A stretch of DNA of 64,000 nt from Diphasiastrum complanatum. Its lineage: Eukaryota; Streptophyta; Lycopodiopsida; Lycopodiales; Lycopodiaceae. The notes under the pieces were generated by a model. The model worked only from the letters and a program-made list of their open reading frames with translations. It did not search any database and was not told where the DNA came from. The DNA lies in NCBI GenBank assembly GCA_029204225.1, contig CM055110.1:17604759-17668758 (forward strand), given 5' to 3'. Made by a program: the position numbers and the translations under genes. Positions 21,344 through 31,394 of the stretch are shown piece by piece (position 1 is the stretch's first letter; each line of letters starts with the position of its first letter).

Positions 21344-22185
21344 TGTCGGAAGAAAAATTGGAACTCGATTTCTCTTCTCGGTGCGTGCACTACTGGTGAC
21401 TTAGTAGGCAAACACAAGAATATGACATTTTTAAAGATTTAATGTGCGGTCGTAGCGGAAGCGAAGAGCAGACAACCAGACAAATCAAATAGATAGCCAG
21501 ACAGAATATAGAACAACGTTGCAGTATTGACACGAATCTGAATGGAGAACCAGACAAAGTTGTAATCAGATTAAGTATAACGAAATCTACAAGCCAATAA
21601 TGCAGGTGAGCACAAAACAATAGCGGATGTAACCGTGTGCTTCACAAAGCTAATCACAAACTGTAAAGATTATAAACCTATTATTGACAATCTGTCTGAA
21701 AGAAGGAAAGAATCAATGCATGAAGGCATCTACAAGGTCTGTCTCTCAATTACAAAAAATCAAGCTTATTGCACTTGTTTCTGCTATCTTGAATACCGAG
21801 ATGGTATTTACTATATGCATAAATTTTACAGGTGTGCAGATGAAGAAGGTACAAAAGCGGTTGTGTCGTTTGTAGGAGATCGTGGGAGGTTGCTATTGTT
21901 GTCAAATCTGATCGCACAGTGTATAGAACGGAGATGAAGAGACTGCAATGTCGAGCTTCACCTAAAAATCGCGACACCCTTAGGCCTTTGGCCTTGTCCT
22001 TACCTAAAGACAACCTGTGCCCTTTTAAAGGCAAGTGTCAATTTTTTTAAAGGCAAGTTTTTGCCTGTCATAAAATGCAGTGTTGCATTTTTCGCCTTTT
22101 TCGCCTATCATCAAATGCATGCAAAAATTGCAGTGTCACATTTTTTGCCTGTCATAAAATGAGTGTAAAAATGCAGTGTCGGACA
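21344..22185 (-). repeat. LTR of a second copia family (reverse orientation)
   Basis: 842 bp from tgtcggaag to gtcggaca. Its reverse complement aligns along most of its length with 27750-28494, sharing 'taatgtgcggtc', 'ccagacaaatcaaatag' and 'gtgagcacaaaacaatag'. It has a small extra piece near 21364. It abuts reverse transcriptase coding at 22186 with no RNase H or purine tract between, so a deletion joined them. Confidence 0.8.
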
Positions 22186-23590
22186 TTGTGAAGATACTTT
22201 TGTTGAGTGATATAAATTAGTCTTCTCGCTCTGTCTCGGTGGATTTGAATGCCCAGACAAAAGTGAGTTTCACCCAGGTCGATCATGTCGAACTCAAAAA
22301 ATATCATCTGTTTAGCATCCTTAACCAAAATGGTATTGTTGTTGAAAAGCAACATATCATCCACGTATAAGGTGATGATAATGAGTGATTGTTGCACCGA
22401 CTTGGAATAGACGTTGCAATCAGCAGTGCTTGGTTGGAAACCTTGTTGGATGAAAAATGTGTTGATCCTCTGAAACCAACTTCTAGTAGACTGTTTCAAG
22501 TCGTAAAGTGCCTTATGGATTTTACAGACATAATTCTTCATACCTTCCAAATTATATCCTTCGGGCAGAATCATATAGATGTCTTCTTCTATAGCTCCAT
22601 TTAGATAAGTTGTTTGTACATCAAGTTGATGCACTTCAAGGTTGGTTGCTGCAACATACGATAGGAGGGCTCAGATCGATGAATGCTTGACTACGGGACT
22701 AAAATTCTCACTATAGTCAATGTTGAGGATCTGAGTGAATCCTCGTGCTACCAATCTTGCCTTCCTCCGATCAATCGCTCCATTGGCATTGTACTTGATC
22801 TTAAAGATCCATTTGCAATCGATGATATTGTAGCAAGCAGGAGCTTCGACTAATGACCACATCTGGTTCTTGATCAGAGAGGAATACTCTTTGTCCATGG
22901 CTTCTCTCCAAAGATCAGAGTCTAGTTGGCTAAGTGCCTCTTTGACTGTCATCAATTCTTGTATCAAAAGACAGGCAGACTCAGGAGTATACCTTGTGGG
23001 CCGTGTGTGCACTCGGCTTGATCTTCTTGGAGAAATTGATTGATGAGCCATTCTTGGGACTTGTTGATGGGTAGCAGCAACATCTTCATCTGACTTGTTG
23101 TTGTATAGTGAATCGACGATGGACATGCTTGAGCCTGAAGCTCAAACTGGCGTGTCAATGGCAGGAGTTGAAGGTTCTCCTGGAACAATGCCTTTTCCTT
23201 TGATGTTGATGAATTGATCCTCGATAAAGACTGTGTCCCGGCTAAACAAGATCTGCTGGGTATCGGGATCGTACAGCTTGTAAGTGTTATCAGATGAAGT
23301 GTGTCCAATCAGGATGGTCTTGAGACCTTGAAAGTCAAATTTCTTCCTCGTATCTTTTGGGATCTACACGTAGGCGATGCATCCAAACACTTGTAGGTTC
23401 TTTACAGAAGTCTTAGAACATGTCCACACCTCATGGGGTGTTCTGCCTGAGAGGGCCTTGGTTGAACATCCATTCTGGATGTAAGTTGTAGTGGAGACAA
23501 CTTCGGCTCAGAAGCTACTGGGCCTCACAAGATTGCATAGCAGTTGCATGCCAGAGAAATTGGAGTGTGTTCTCTTTGATTCATACAAAG
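22186..23590 (-). pseudogene. Copia integrase C-terminus and reverse transcriptase
   Basis: Reading down from 23590: integrase C-terminal region (TYIQNG...TPHEVWTCSKTSVKNLQVFGCIAYV, LIGHTSSDNTYKLYDPD), a linker (SPRRSSRVHTRPTRYTPES), and reverse transcriptase (LWREAMDKEYSSLIKN, CKWIFKIKYNANGAIDRRKARLVARGF, LNIDYSENFSPVVKHSSI, LYVDDMLLF, LGETHFCLGIQIHRD). A stop interrupts the integrase part near 23365, another lies in the linker near 23138, and a frame change occurs near 22665. The active site YVDD is intact. RNase H is missing. Confidence 0.88.
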
Positions 23591-25904
23591 ATTAGGAACA
23601 AAGTTTCTACTACGTGGCCGGAGAGGTTGGTGTTTGTGCATGCCAACCTCCGACTTCTAAAGAAGCTAAGAGAGACTGGGGAGCCCATGCAAGTAATCTG
23701 AATTTTGTAGAGTCTACCATGATCTCTGTCTAGAGTCTGGACTAAGAACTTTTAGGCTTCAAGTTTCAACATTAAAACAAATTTATATAAATTTGTTCAA
23801 TCTTTAGTCCAGTCGCATGTTCAACAAGTTTCAACTACGTGTTCCACACGTCGGTCCAATCTTGAGCATGAATAGTCACCAGCAACAACATCCCCACCAA
23901 TAGATTTGGGGGGGGGGGAGTGGATTTGTTTGGATCCACTGGAGCAGTTGCGCTGCTAGCAACAACATCAGCAAGATCGACAGCCAAGGTCACAAGTCTA
24001 ATATGAAAAAGACAAGGCTAAAGAAGACAGATGGGCAATCCAAAGCGACTCAATCAGAAGAAGTATTCCAGTCATGACGAAGATCCTTCAGAAAAAGAAA
24101 ACACAAGCATTGGAAAATCAGTCTCCTTCTTCAACCAACCTCTTGCCATACTTCTGCACCCATTCTCATGTCTATCGTCCACACTATCTACCGTTGTCAC
24201 CACCACCCTTCCTTCCATCTGTTTGTTTATCATCAATCTACTGTTCTTCTGAGAAATTTCCAGTTTTTGATAGTCTTACCAAAGCAGTTGATAGATCATT
24301 GCAAGTGCCTTGCGGAGACCAACTACCACCTATATTGGTTGTTCAGCCAAAAAAGACCTACAAAAGCAGGCAAAGCAGCTAGAAGAAATAAAAAGAAAGA
24401 TCCAGGAAGCTGAGGAGGAAAGGACAAAACTTAAGCAACAGATGAGTCAAATCGATCTTGATCAAAAGAAACTCTCTAGAATAATGATAGTTGAATCCCC
24501 TCTTATAAAGCCCAAAGAGATCCAAAAGTAACGGATCAAAAGGTAACGGATCAAAAGAAAGAGCTGCAGAAAATGAAAAATGAAGAAATCCGTGAACCTA
24601 CAAAATAAGGCGAGCTCCTCATCCAGCAAGTGGTGGTCGAAGCTCGACATTGCAAGGGTCCAAGGCTGCAACCGTAGAACTATCAGTTCCTTTACCCTAC
24701 CACCAAGCCTTCATCATGTTTTCTTACCGTTACCAAACCGTCCATCCAGAATTGTTCCTACCACCAATTTTTTATGAATCCATCCCCTTGAGACTGATAA
24801 TCAAAATTTGTGCAACCTGCAGATCAAAGGTTTTCCTTGAGACTGGAACTTCAACTGAGAGAAGAATCATGGAGACACCCAGAAGAAAATGGAGGATACA
24901 GACCTCCCAGGAGATAAAATATGCCAAGAAACCAAAGATGAAACCATCAATGGCAGATACAAGTGACTAAACAAAGAGATACATGAAAAGCACTCATGCA
25001 TGCAGAGTTGTGAAGCTGCTGAGAGCTCTCCAGATTTTGAGAATGTCAACCCATTACAGCAATAAGACATTCTAATCCAATTGCGGCAATTGGTGAAAAA
25101 CAGTTTTTGTGATAAAGACTGGCGACAATAAACACTTGGTTTTATGTAAGCAAACGAGGATCTACGCTTTTACAAGTGACGATCGAAGATGCCAATGCAA
25201 AGCGGAACGACATCGTCCAATATGAGTTGCAGTGGGTCTTACAACACATTAGGGGTGGGATGATGTTGGCTGGTTCTGATGAATCCCCAAGATACTCGGA
25301 CAGAGCAACTCAAGAGCACCTCTCACCTTAGACCGAGGAGGTCTCTGAGAAGACGAGACTAATGAAGACTGAGAGCCAAGTATGGGAGCCGAGAAATACT
25401 AGCTAGAAAAGACAAGTAAGAACTGTGTAAGCCTCATGGTGAATCCCGGAAGATGGAATGACCATGTAGGAACTAGTATTTCTAAGCAAATGCAATAAAT
25501 GCAAGTAGACCCCTCTTAAAGAAAGTAGAGTGAGCCACCTTTTGATGGTGACCTCTAGTGGAGAGCATTATTTCACTTGTAATTTGTGAAATGTGAAAAT
25601 TCCAATAGGATGCCATCTAAGTAGCTCTCTTGCTTATTAAAGAGACTCCGGAGCTCTTTGTGAAGAGGAGTTTTTTGCATTGTATCTACTCCATGCTTAA
25701 TAAGAAGATTTCCCATGAGTTTGATGCTACACTAAGCTCATTGATCATGATGGTTTTCTTGAGTGATGTCCCTATGATCATGCCCTTCCATTCATATTGT
25801 GTGTGGTTGTGGATTTAGAGTGGATTAGTTTTCTTGCTTTCCTAGTTGTGGATTAGATTTCATGTTTTCTTGTGGATTAATGTAGGAGCCAGCATTCAAG
25901 TAAA
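23591..25904. other. No identified gene; mixed repeat-like sequence
   Basis: 23930-24800 contains several overlapping plus-strand ORFs. The longest coherent reading, about 24310-24531, has a charged heptad-like stretch (KQLEEIKRKIQEAEEERTKLKQQ) that looks like a coiled coil and could come from a retroelement gag. No family was recognised. An 11-base G run lies near 23909. From 25080 to 25900 nothing supports coding. Confidence 0.4.
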
Positions 25905-26026
25905 CTAAATAGGCTTTCAAATCTGTGCATTTTGATTGGGCCTGGTGACGGTCGAAACTAAAGAAAAAAAATAAAAGTATCTTTACAAAGGGTCTTTTTG
26001 ATATTGCGAACTCCTCTAATGATTGG
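25905..26026. repeat. Dispersed repeat abutting copia RNase H (copy 2)
   Basis: Homologous to 1106-1232 (see there). It is joined here to a different copia coding region. Confidence 0.55.
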
Positions 26027-26830
26027 CAAGTTGTTGGGGCAAGTTGTTGGGATGCTTGATTTTCAAAATAAATGCATGGAATGTTTTCGGCCTTGATCAC
26101 TTGAAGCTCCTCCACAAGTATTCTTAGCCATAGGATCTCCTTTGTTATTGTTGTTGTCATAGCTTTATACTTGGATTCGGTTGATGAAAGAGAGATGGTA
26201 TCTTGCTTCTTGGAAAGCCAAGATATGACTCCTCCACATAGGAATGTAGCAAAGACACTTGTGAATCTTCTATCCACTTTGTCACCTGCAAAATTTGAGT
26301 CCAAGTATGCTGTCAAACAAATATTAGTTCCTTGATACACAATGCCAAAGTTTCTTGTAGTCGAGATGTACCTTAACACTCTTTTGGCACTTTTTCAATG
26401 ACATATTAGTGGAATTTGCGTGTATGTCATGACTCAATTCGCCAACACAAATCCAAGATCTGGTCTAGTGATGGTCAAATAGATCAAAGAACCAATAAGT
26501 CTATAGGTAGTGATGTCCTCAAAGGATGCTTCATCACTTTCCTTAGAAACTTTCACATTTAGTTCCATGGGAGTTTCGACTCCTTTATACTCTTTCATGC
26601 CAAACTTTTCTAAGATGGATCTAGCATACTTAGATTGACATATGAAAGTAAAATCATTGCATCTAGTAGCTTCTATTCCAAGTATGACCTTTAGAAATCC
26701 TAAATCTATCATCGTAAACTCACTAAACAAGAAAATTTTTACATCTCTAATGCCATCAACATCATTTCATGTGAAAATTATATCATCAATAAATATGTTG
26801 GATTTATTTCCTCTACTCTCCTAAATCCTA
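26027..26830 (-). pseudogene. Copia reverse transcriptase C-terminus and RNase H fragment
   Basis: From 26800 downward: IFIDDIIFT (a degenerate YVDD box) then a stop, FSEFTMIDLGFLKVILGIEATRC, LIGSLIYLTITRPDLGF, a frame change near 26430, then LRYISTTRNFGIVYQG, AYLDSNFAGDKVDRR and WLSKKQDTISLSSTESKYKAM. The coding part ends at the dispersed repeat. It begins at the pol position where the plus-strand element at 17346-21343 stops. Confidence 0.85.
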
Positions 26831-26989
26831 TGTTAATAAGCCTCCATTCATGCTGCTATATTTTACTTGTGTTGTCCCATAGTCTGCATATTTACAAGTA
26901 AAATAAGCATTAGAGAAAATTTGGCCTTGGAAAGGGCCCTATAAGAATTGCCACGTAGGATGACAATTTTTTGGCAATGTAAAATACTA
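26831..26989. other. Unclassified spacer with a 12-bp inverted repeat
   Basis: TATTTTACTTGT (26859-26870) and ACAAGTAAAATA (26894-26905) are perfect complements around a 23-nt loop. No gene. Confidence 0.5.
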
Positions 26990-27720
26990 AAATAAAATAT
27001 GTTTCTGCCCGCAGTCCTGCCCACACAGTCTTCGATGATTAGCTATTATGTGGGTAGTATAGTTTGTGACTGAAAAAAAAAAAATCATAACTTTTGAACG
27101 GCAACTCAGATTGAGATGATTGCAATGCCATTAGAAAGCCCTCAACGAGAGCTTTTCAACGACACCCAACATGACCCAGTTCTGAACTACGGTAAAGAAG
27201 TTATGGCCAGTCAAAGTTTTGGTCGGTCAACACTTGGTCAACCCAATATCTCTTTCAAGCGCAGTTGACCGGATTGTTGGTTTTTCTTCATCTTTGAACT
27301 TAGGTTTGTGCAATTTTTACCTGAAGCTAAGAGTATTGATGTGTGTCAGAGCTCTCGAGTTCAAGTCTTATTTCTCCTCGGTCTAGGATTTTTTTTTTAA
27401 GCTGTTCAAGGGATTGTTATATTTCCGGTCAACTGCGCTTGAAAGAGATATCGGGTTGACCAAGTGTCGACCGACCAAAACTTTAACTGGCCATAACTTC
27501 TTCACCGTAGCTCGGAACTGGGTCATGTTGGGTGTCCTTGAAAAGCTCTCGTCGAGGGCTTTCTAATGGCACTGTAATCGTCTCAATCCGAGTTGCCGTT
27601 CAAAAGTTACACTGTTTTTTTTTTTTTTTTTGCTGAGTTGCATAATATACTACAGATAAAATGGCTTATTTACGGGCTGCCCCCGACGCAAAATTACATT
27701 TCTTTTAAAAAGAAAAGAAA
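26990..27720. repeat. Long palindromic foldback element
   Basis: The arm at about 26990-27275 and the arm at about 27418-27710 are reverse complements over at least 200 bp. Shared words include 'ttttgaacggcaactc', 'gaaagccctc', 'ccataacttctt' complements and 'ggtcaac'. A spacer of about 140 bp separates them. Poly(A)/poly(T) runs sit at matching places in each arm. No ORF is present, so it would be a non-autonomous foldback or MITE-like element. Confidence 0.85.
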
Positions 27721-27749
27721 ATCAATTTGAAGGAGCTACGTTACGTAGA

Positions 27750-28494
27750 GGCATTTTTACATGCATTTTATGACAGGCGAAAACTTGCCTCTAAAAAAGA
27801 CGACCCTTGCTCTTAAAAGGGCACAGGTTGCCTTTAGGTAAGGACAAGGCCAAAGGCCAAAGGGTGTCGCGATTTTCACATTTTCACCAACGTTATTTTT
27901 AGGCGAAGCCCGACGTCGCAGCCTCTTCACACCTGTTCTATGCATTGTGCGATTAGATTTGACAACAACAACAGCCATCCACGATCTCCTACAAACGGCA
28001 CAACCACTTTTGTACTTTTCATCTGCACACCTATAAAATCTATGTATATAGTGAATACTATCTCGGTATTCAAAATAGCAGAAACAAGCACAATAAGCGA
28101 AATCAGTAAGCTTGATTTTTTGTAATTGAGAGAGGCATTGTAGATGCCTTCGTGCATTGATTCTTTCTTTAATAATAGATTCATAATCTTTACAGTTTGT
28201 GATTAGCTTTGTGAAGCACGCGATTACGTCTACTATTGTTTTGTGCTCACCTGCATTATTGGCTTGTATATTTCGTTATACTTAATCTGATTACAACTCT
28301 GTTTGGTTCTGCATTCAGATTCGTGTCAATACTGCAGTGCTTTTCTACATTTTGTCTGGCTGTCTATTTGATTTGTCTGGTTGTCTGCTCTTCACTTCCG
28401 CTATGACCGCACATTAAAACTTTAAAATTATCATATTCTTGTGTTCGCCTACTAAGTCACCAATAGTGCACGCACTCCAATTTTTCTTCCGACA
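27750..28494 (+). repeat. 5' LTR of plus-strand copia (outer end missing)
   Basis: Same family as 21344-22185 in opposite orientation. It ends ...cttccgaca before a primer-site-like sequence. About 80 bp at the outer end are absent compared with its relative. Confidence 0.78.
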
Positions 28495-28506
28495 TGTATT
28501 AAAGCG
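28495..28506 (+). other. Degenerate primer binding site
   Basis: TGTATTAAAGCG at the position where the TGGTATCAAAGC site is expected after the LTR. Confidence 0.55.
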
Positions 28507-28728
28507 ATAAGTTACTATTCTCTGATTATTTTAGAGCTTTAACATAAAAAACAATTTGATTTCTCAAGCGGTTTTATGTCAGAGCTATTTCTATAGCCTG
28601 ATAAGCTTCCCATAGAACCTGATTCTACTAGCCGATAGGATAATTGCTTGCTCGTTCTGTAATTTCGCACTAGATTTTCATACTTAAGGCACTGATAGTT
28701 ACTACTATCACCTAGACTAATCTTCCAC

Positions 28729-29056
28729 ATGGATTCCCAAGGGAAATCCAGTCCTATCATGGACAAGCTTGATGGAGCCAATTACCATCTGTGGAATTTT
28801 AAAATGAGAACCGTGGTAATGGCTAAGGAGTTCTATGACGTTTTTACAGGTGCAGAGGGAATATCCGAAGCTGACAACGCAGCAATCTCCAGATGGAAGC
28901 TGAAGGATGGCAAAGCATTTGTGGCTGGTCATCCTCAACATTTCAGATACTCAAATCAGCCATGTGTCCGAAGCTCATTTGCTAAAAGATGTTAGAAAAA
29001 ATTCTATGAAGTGCATTTTTGTTGGATATGATAATAGAACCAAAGCATACAGATTA
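28729..29056 (+). pseudogene. Copia gag start fused to integrase C-terminal fragment
   Basis: MDSQGKSSPIMDKLDGANYH starts a copia gag N-terminus (to about KDGKAF, 28920). After a frame change it reads ILNISDTQISHVSEAHLL. It then passes directly to KCIFVGYDNRTKAYRL, which belongs to the integrase C-terminal region. Most of gag, protease and integrase have been deleted. The sequence leaves copia homology at about 29056. Confidence 0.82.
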
Positions 29057-29079
29057 CGAACGGTACGGTACGTACAGTA

Positions 29080-29105
29080 CGTTCCGACCCTTTTGGGTCG
29101 GAACG
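29080..29105. repeat. Perfect 11-bp stem with TTTT loop
   Basis: CGTTCCGACCC (29080-29090), loop TTTT, GGGTCGGAACG (29095-29105). It is preceded by 'acggtacggtacgtac'. Function unknown. Confidence 0.8.
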
Positions 29106-29828
29106 AGTTTCTAAGGAACTTCAAGGTTGCTTTTACTATGAACATTAGCACTTGGGATCGCGCGGAAAAGGAAAAAAAATTCTGTTTTTTTCCCAGTCAT
29201 TTCGAACGTTAGAAACATGTTTCAAAATGGGACCATTTCAAACACGTTTCAGTGTTCGAAATAGGTTTCGATGAAACATTGGTAGAACTTCAATGATCGA
29301 CCAGTGAAAGTGATAAAACACATCTTCCTAATGTTATGTCACAATCCTTATTCGATTCCCAACAAGAGTGGTTAAGACATGAGTTTGGGCTTTGTAGAAT
29401 GGACTAGCACGAACAAGCAAAAGCTTTCTCAGATAGCAAACAAAAAATACAATCTCGACTGAAATCCTGCACTTTGAAGAGAGACCACAAACCTCAAATT
29501 GAACCCTGAATGATAATGTACTTTATTTTCCAAGTGATGTGTGATAAAACACAAGCATCAGTTATTGTACCACAATCATTGTAAATGACTTTGAACCCTT
29601 TTTTCTGCTGCAAATAGGGTACTTATTAGTTATGCTATAGATATATTTGCAAAAGCATAACACAAAAAAAAATGATTCAGAAGTCTAAACTTTGGTGCAT
29701 AATGAGGCACTTCAGCCAAGCTTTCTGCATGAATTTTCACCCATCAAAAGATTAAATATGTAAAAGTATATCTCCAAAACTTGGAGAAACAAGCGGCCTG
29801 TAATCCACGTCTCAATGATTTGAGCAGG
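29106..29828. other. No gene; includes probable 3' UTR of the TPR gene
   Basis: No ORF of note. The part next to 29829 is expected to be the 3' untranslated region of the minus-strand TPR gene; the polyadenylation site cannot be placed. Confidence 0.45.
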
Positions 29829-29904
29829 TTACATTGCAACGTTAAGAAAATTCTTCATCGCTTGCATTATAGCAGGTGGCCATTGTAGCTCTGCTTGAAC
29901 CCAC
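29829..29904 (-). CDS. TPR gene exon 5 (last)
   Basis: 76 nt: completes an arginine codon, then [20 protein letters not shown] and a short tail to TAA. Acceptor TTTGCAG|GTGG, after a 98-bp intron. Confidence 0.83.
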
Positions 29905-31339
29905 CTGCAAATTGTGAAAGTAACTTAACAAAATTACATGGACTTCTGAAATGGCTCAGATCAACTGCAAGAGCTCTTAAATCACAATTAAGTATAGCTC
30001 ACCGGATATCTTGAAACTTGGGTTCATCATTAAGTGCCTTGGAGAATTGATCCTCTGCACTACTCCGCCTATCCTCGCTCCACAGTAGAGCAGCTAGTGC
30101 TGCATGTGCTTCAGCGTAATTTGGATACTTCCTAACCAGACTTTGAATCAACTTGCTTGCCTCCTCTGGTTTCTGTAACTGCAAATGAATTTTAAAAGTT
30201 TGGTCATATTTACAATCACATCAATTATGATCATGTATTCCCATATGGCAGAAAGGAAAAGTATAAAACTTTGATTTCATGAAGTTAATAACATGAATTG
30301 AAGCAGAGCATCTAATACATCCTACTAGATATTCCAAGTTTGACATGGCCTACTAGGTACATCATGAAGACATGTCATTAACTAGTCATTTTTAGGTTAG
30401 AGAAAACGGCTGTACTTGTCTCATTATTTAGGAAAGCCAAAGAGCCTTCAGCCATGATGAACAGCCGGAAATCCAAGTCAAACAATTCATTCACTTATTC
30501 TAAACACTGAAAAAAGAGTAAGCATAAATCATGGTAGCCTCATCTTGAATCCTTTTGCAGCTGAAAATCACAAGATTCCTCAATGTTTCCATTCCTTTCT
30601 TTAACTCCTGCTTTAGACCTAATCACTATGCAGGCCCAACTTGAGCCACAAAGATGCAATCAAGTTGCCAGAGCACAAAACTTAAAAAATGAATGCAGCA
30701 AAAGAATATTGATAAGGAACTCTAGCTGATTTCTGTAAGCTACAGTTCTTAGGTTCAGCTTCATCTGCTGCAATATTTCGTTGCTCCAGTGGAAAACTGT
30801 TGAGAGTATCATTATGGTTCGCTCATTAATGTGTCCAACTTGTCACCTGGACAAGGTCCCAGTCACTTAAGTTTGGTCCATAACAGGAGGACTCTGCTGC
30901 AGGACTTTAAGGAAATAAAGCAACTCTACTCAAAACAATAAAGAGTTCAGTAGCAATGTTGGAGTATAATCAGGATAATTTGGAAAGATCAAGTATCATT
31001 TCTAAGAAGATGTAAACATCCCCAGTCTATTCGGGCCATTCCTTAATGGAGCAGTACTTAGAAGGATTTAGTACCATAACATGCAGAACCGCAAGAAATT
31101 TACTTTTAAGAAAAAAACAAAAAGAAACATCTAATTAATGCATAAATCACTGTAACAAAAAACACAAAAAGCTATGTGGTTTGTTCAAAAACAAAAGTTA
31201 GGTGATGTGGTGTCTTTGTGCTTAATGCTATATTAAAACAGTGATCAAGTCCACAACACAATATCACAGCACTTCATAATGTTCATCAGACATTATTGTA
31301 CTCCATTTATGGTACCATATGGCTCGATTTTATATATGG

Positions 31340-31394
<55 letters not shown>

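Noticed and set aside
21635-22034. ORFs inside the copia LTR (about 100 codons)
   Set aside because: The frames are not kept open in the related LTR at 27750-28494 in a consistent way, so they are probably chance.
24031-24970. A cellular gene with coiled coil
   Set aside because: Several frames of similar length overlap, stops are frequent, and no splice pattern or family supports a gene; left as unclassified.
28729-29056. A gag-integrase fusion gene of possible host use
   Set aside because: The reading frame is broken, and the joint is explained by deletion inside a copia.
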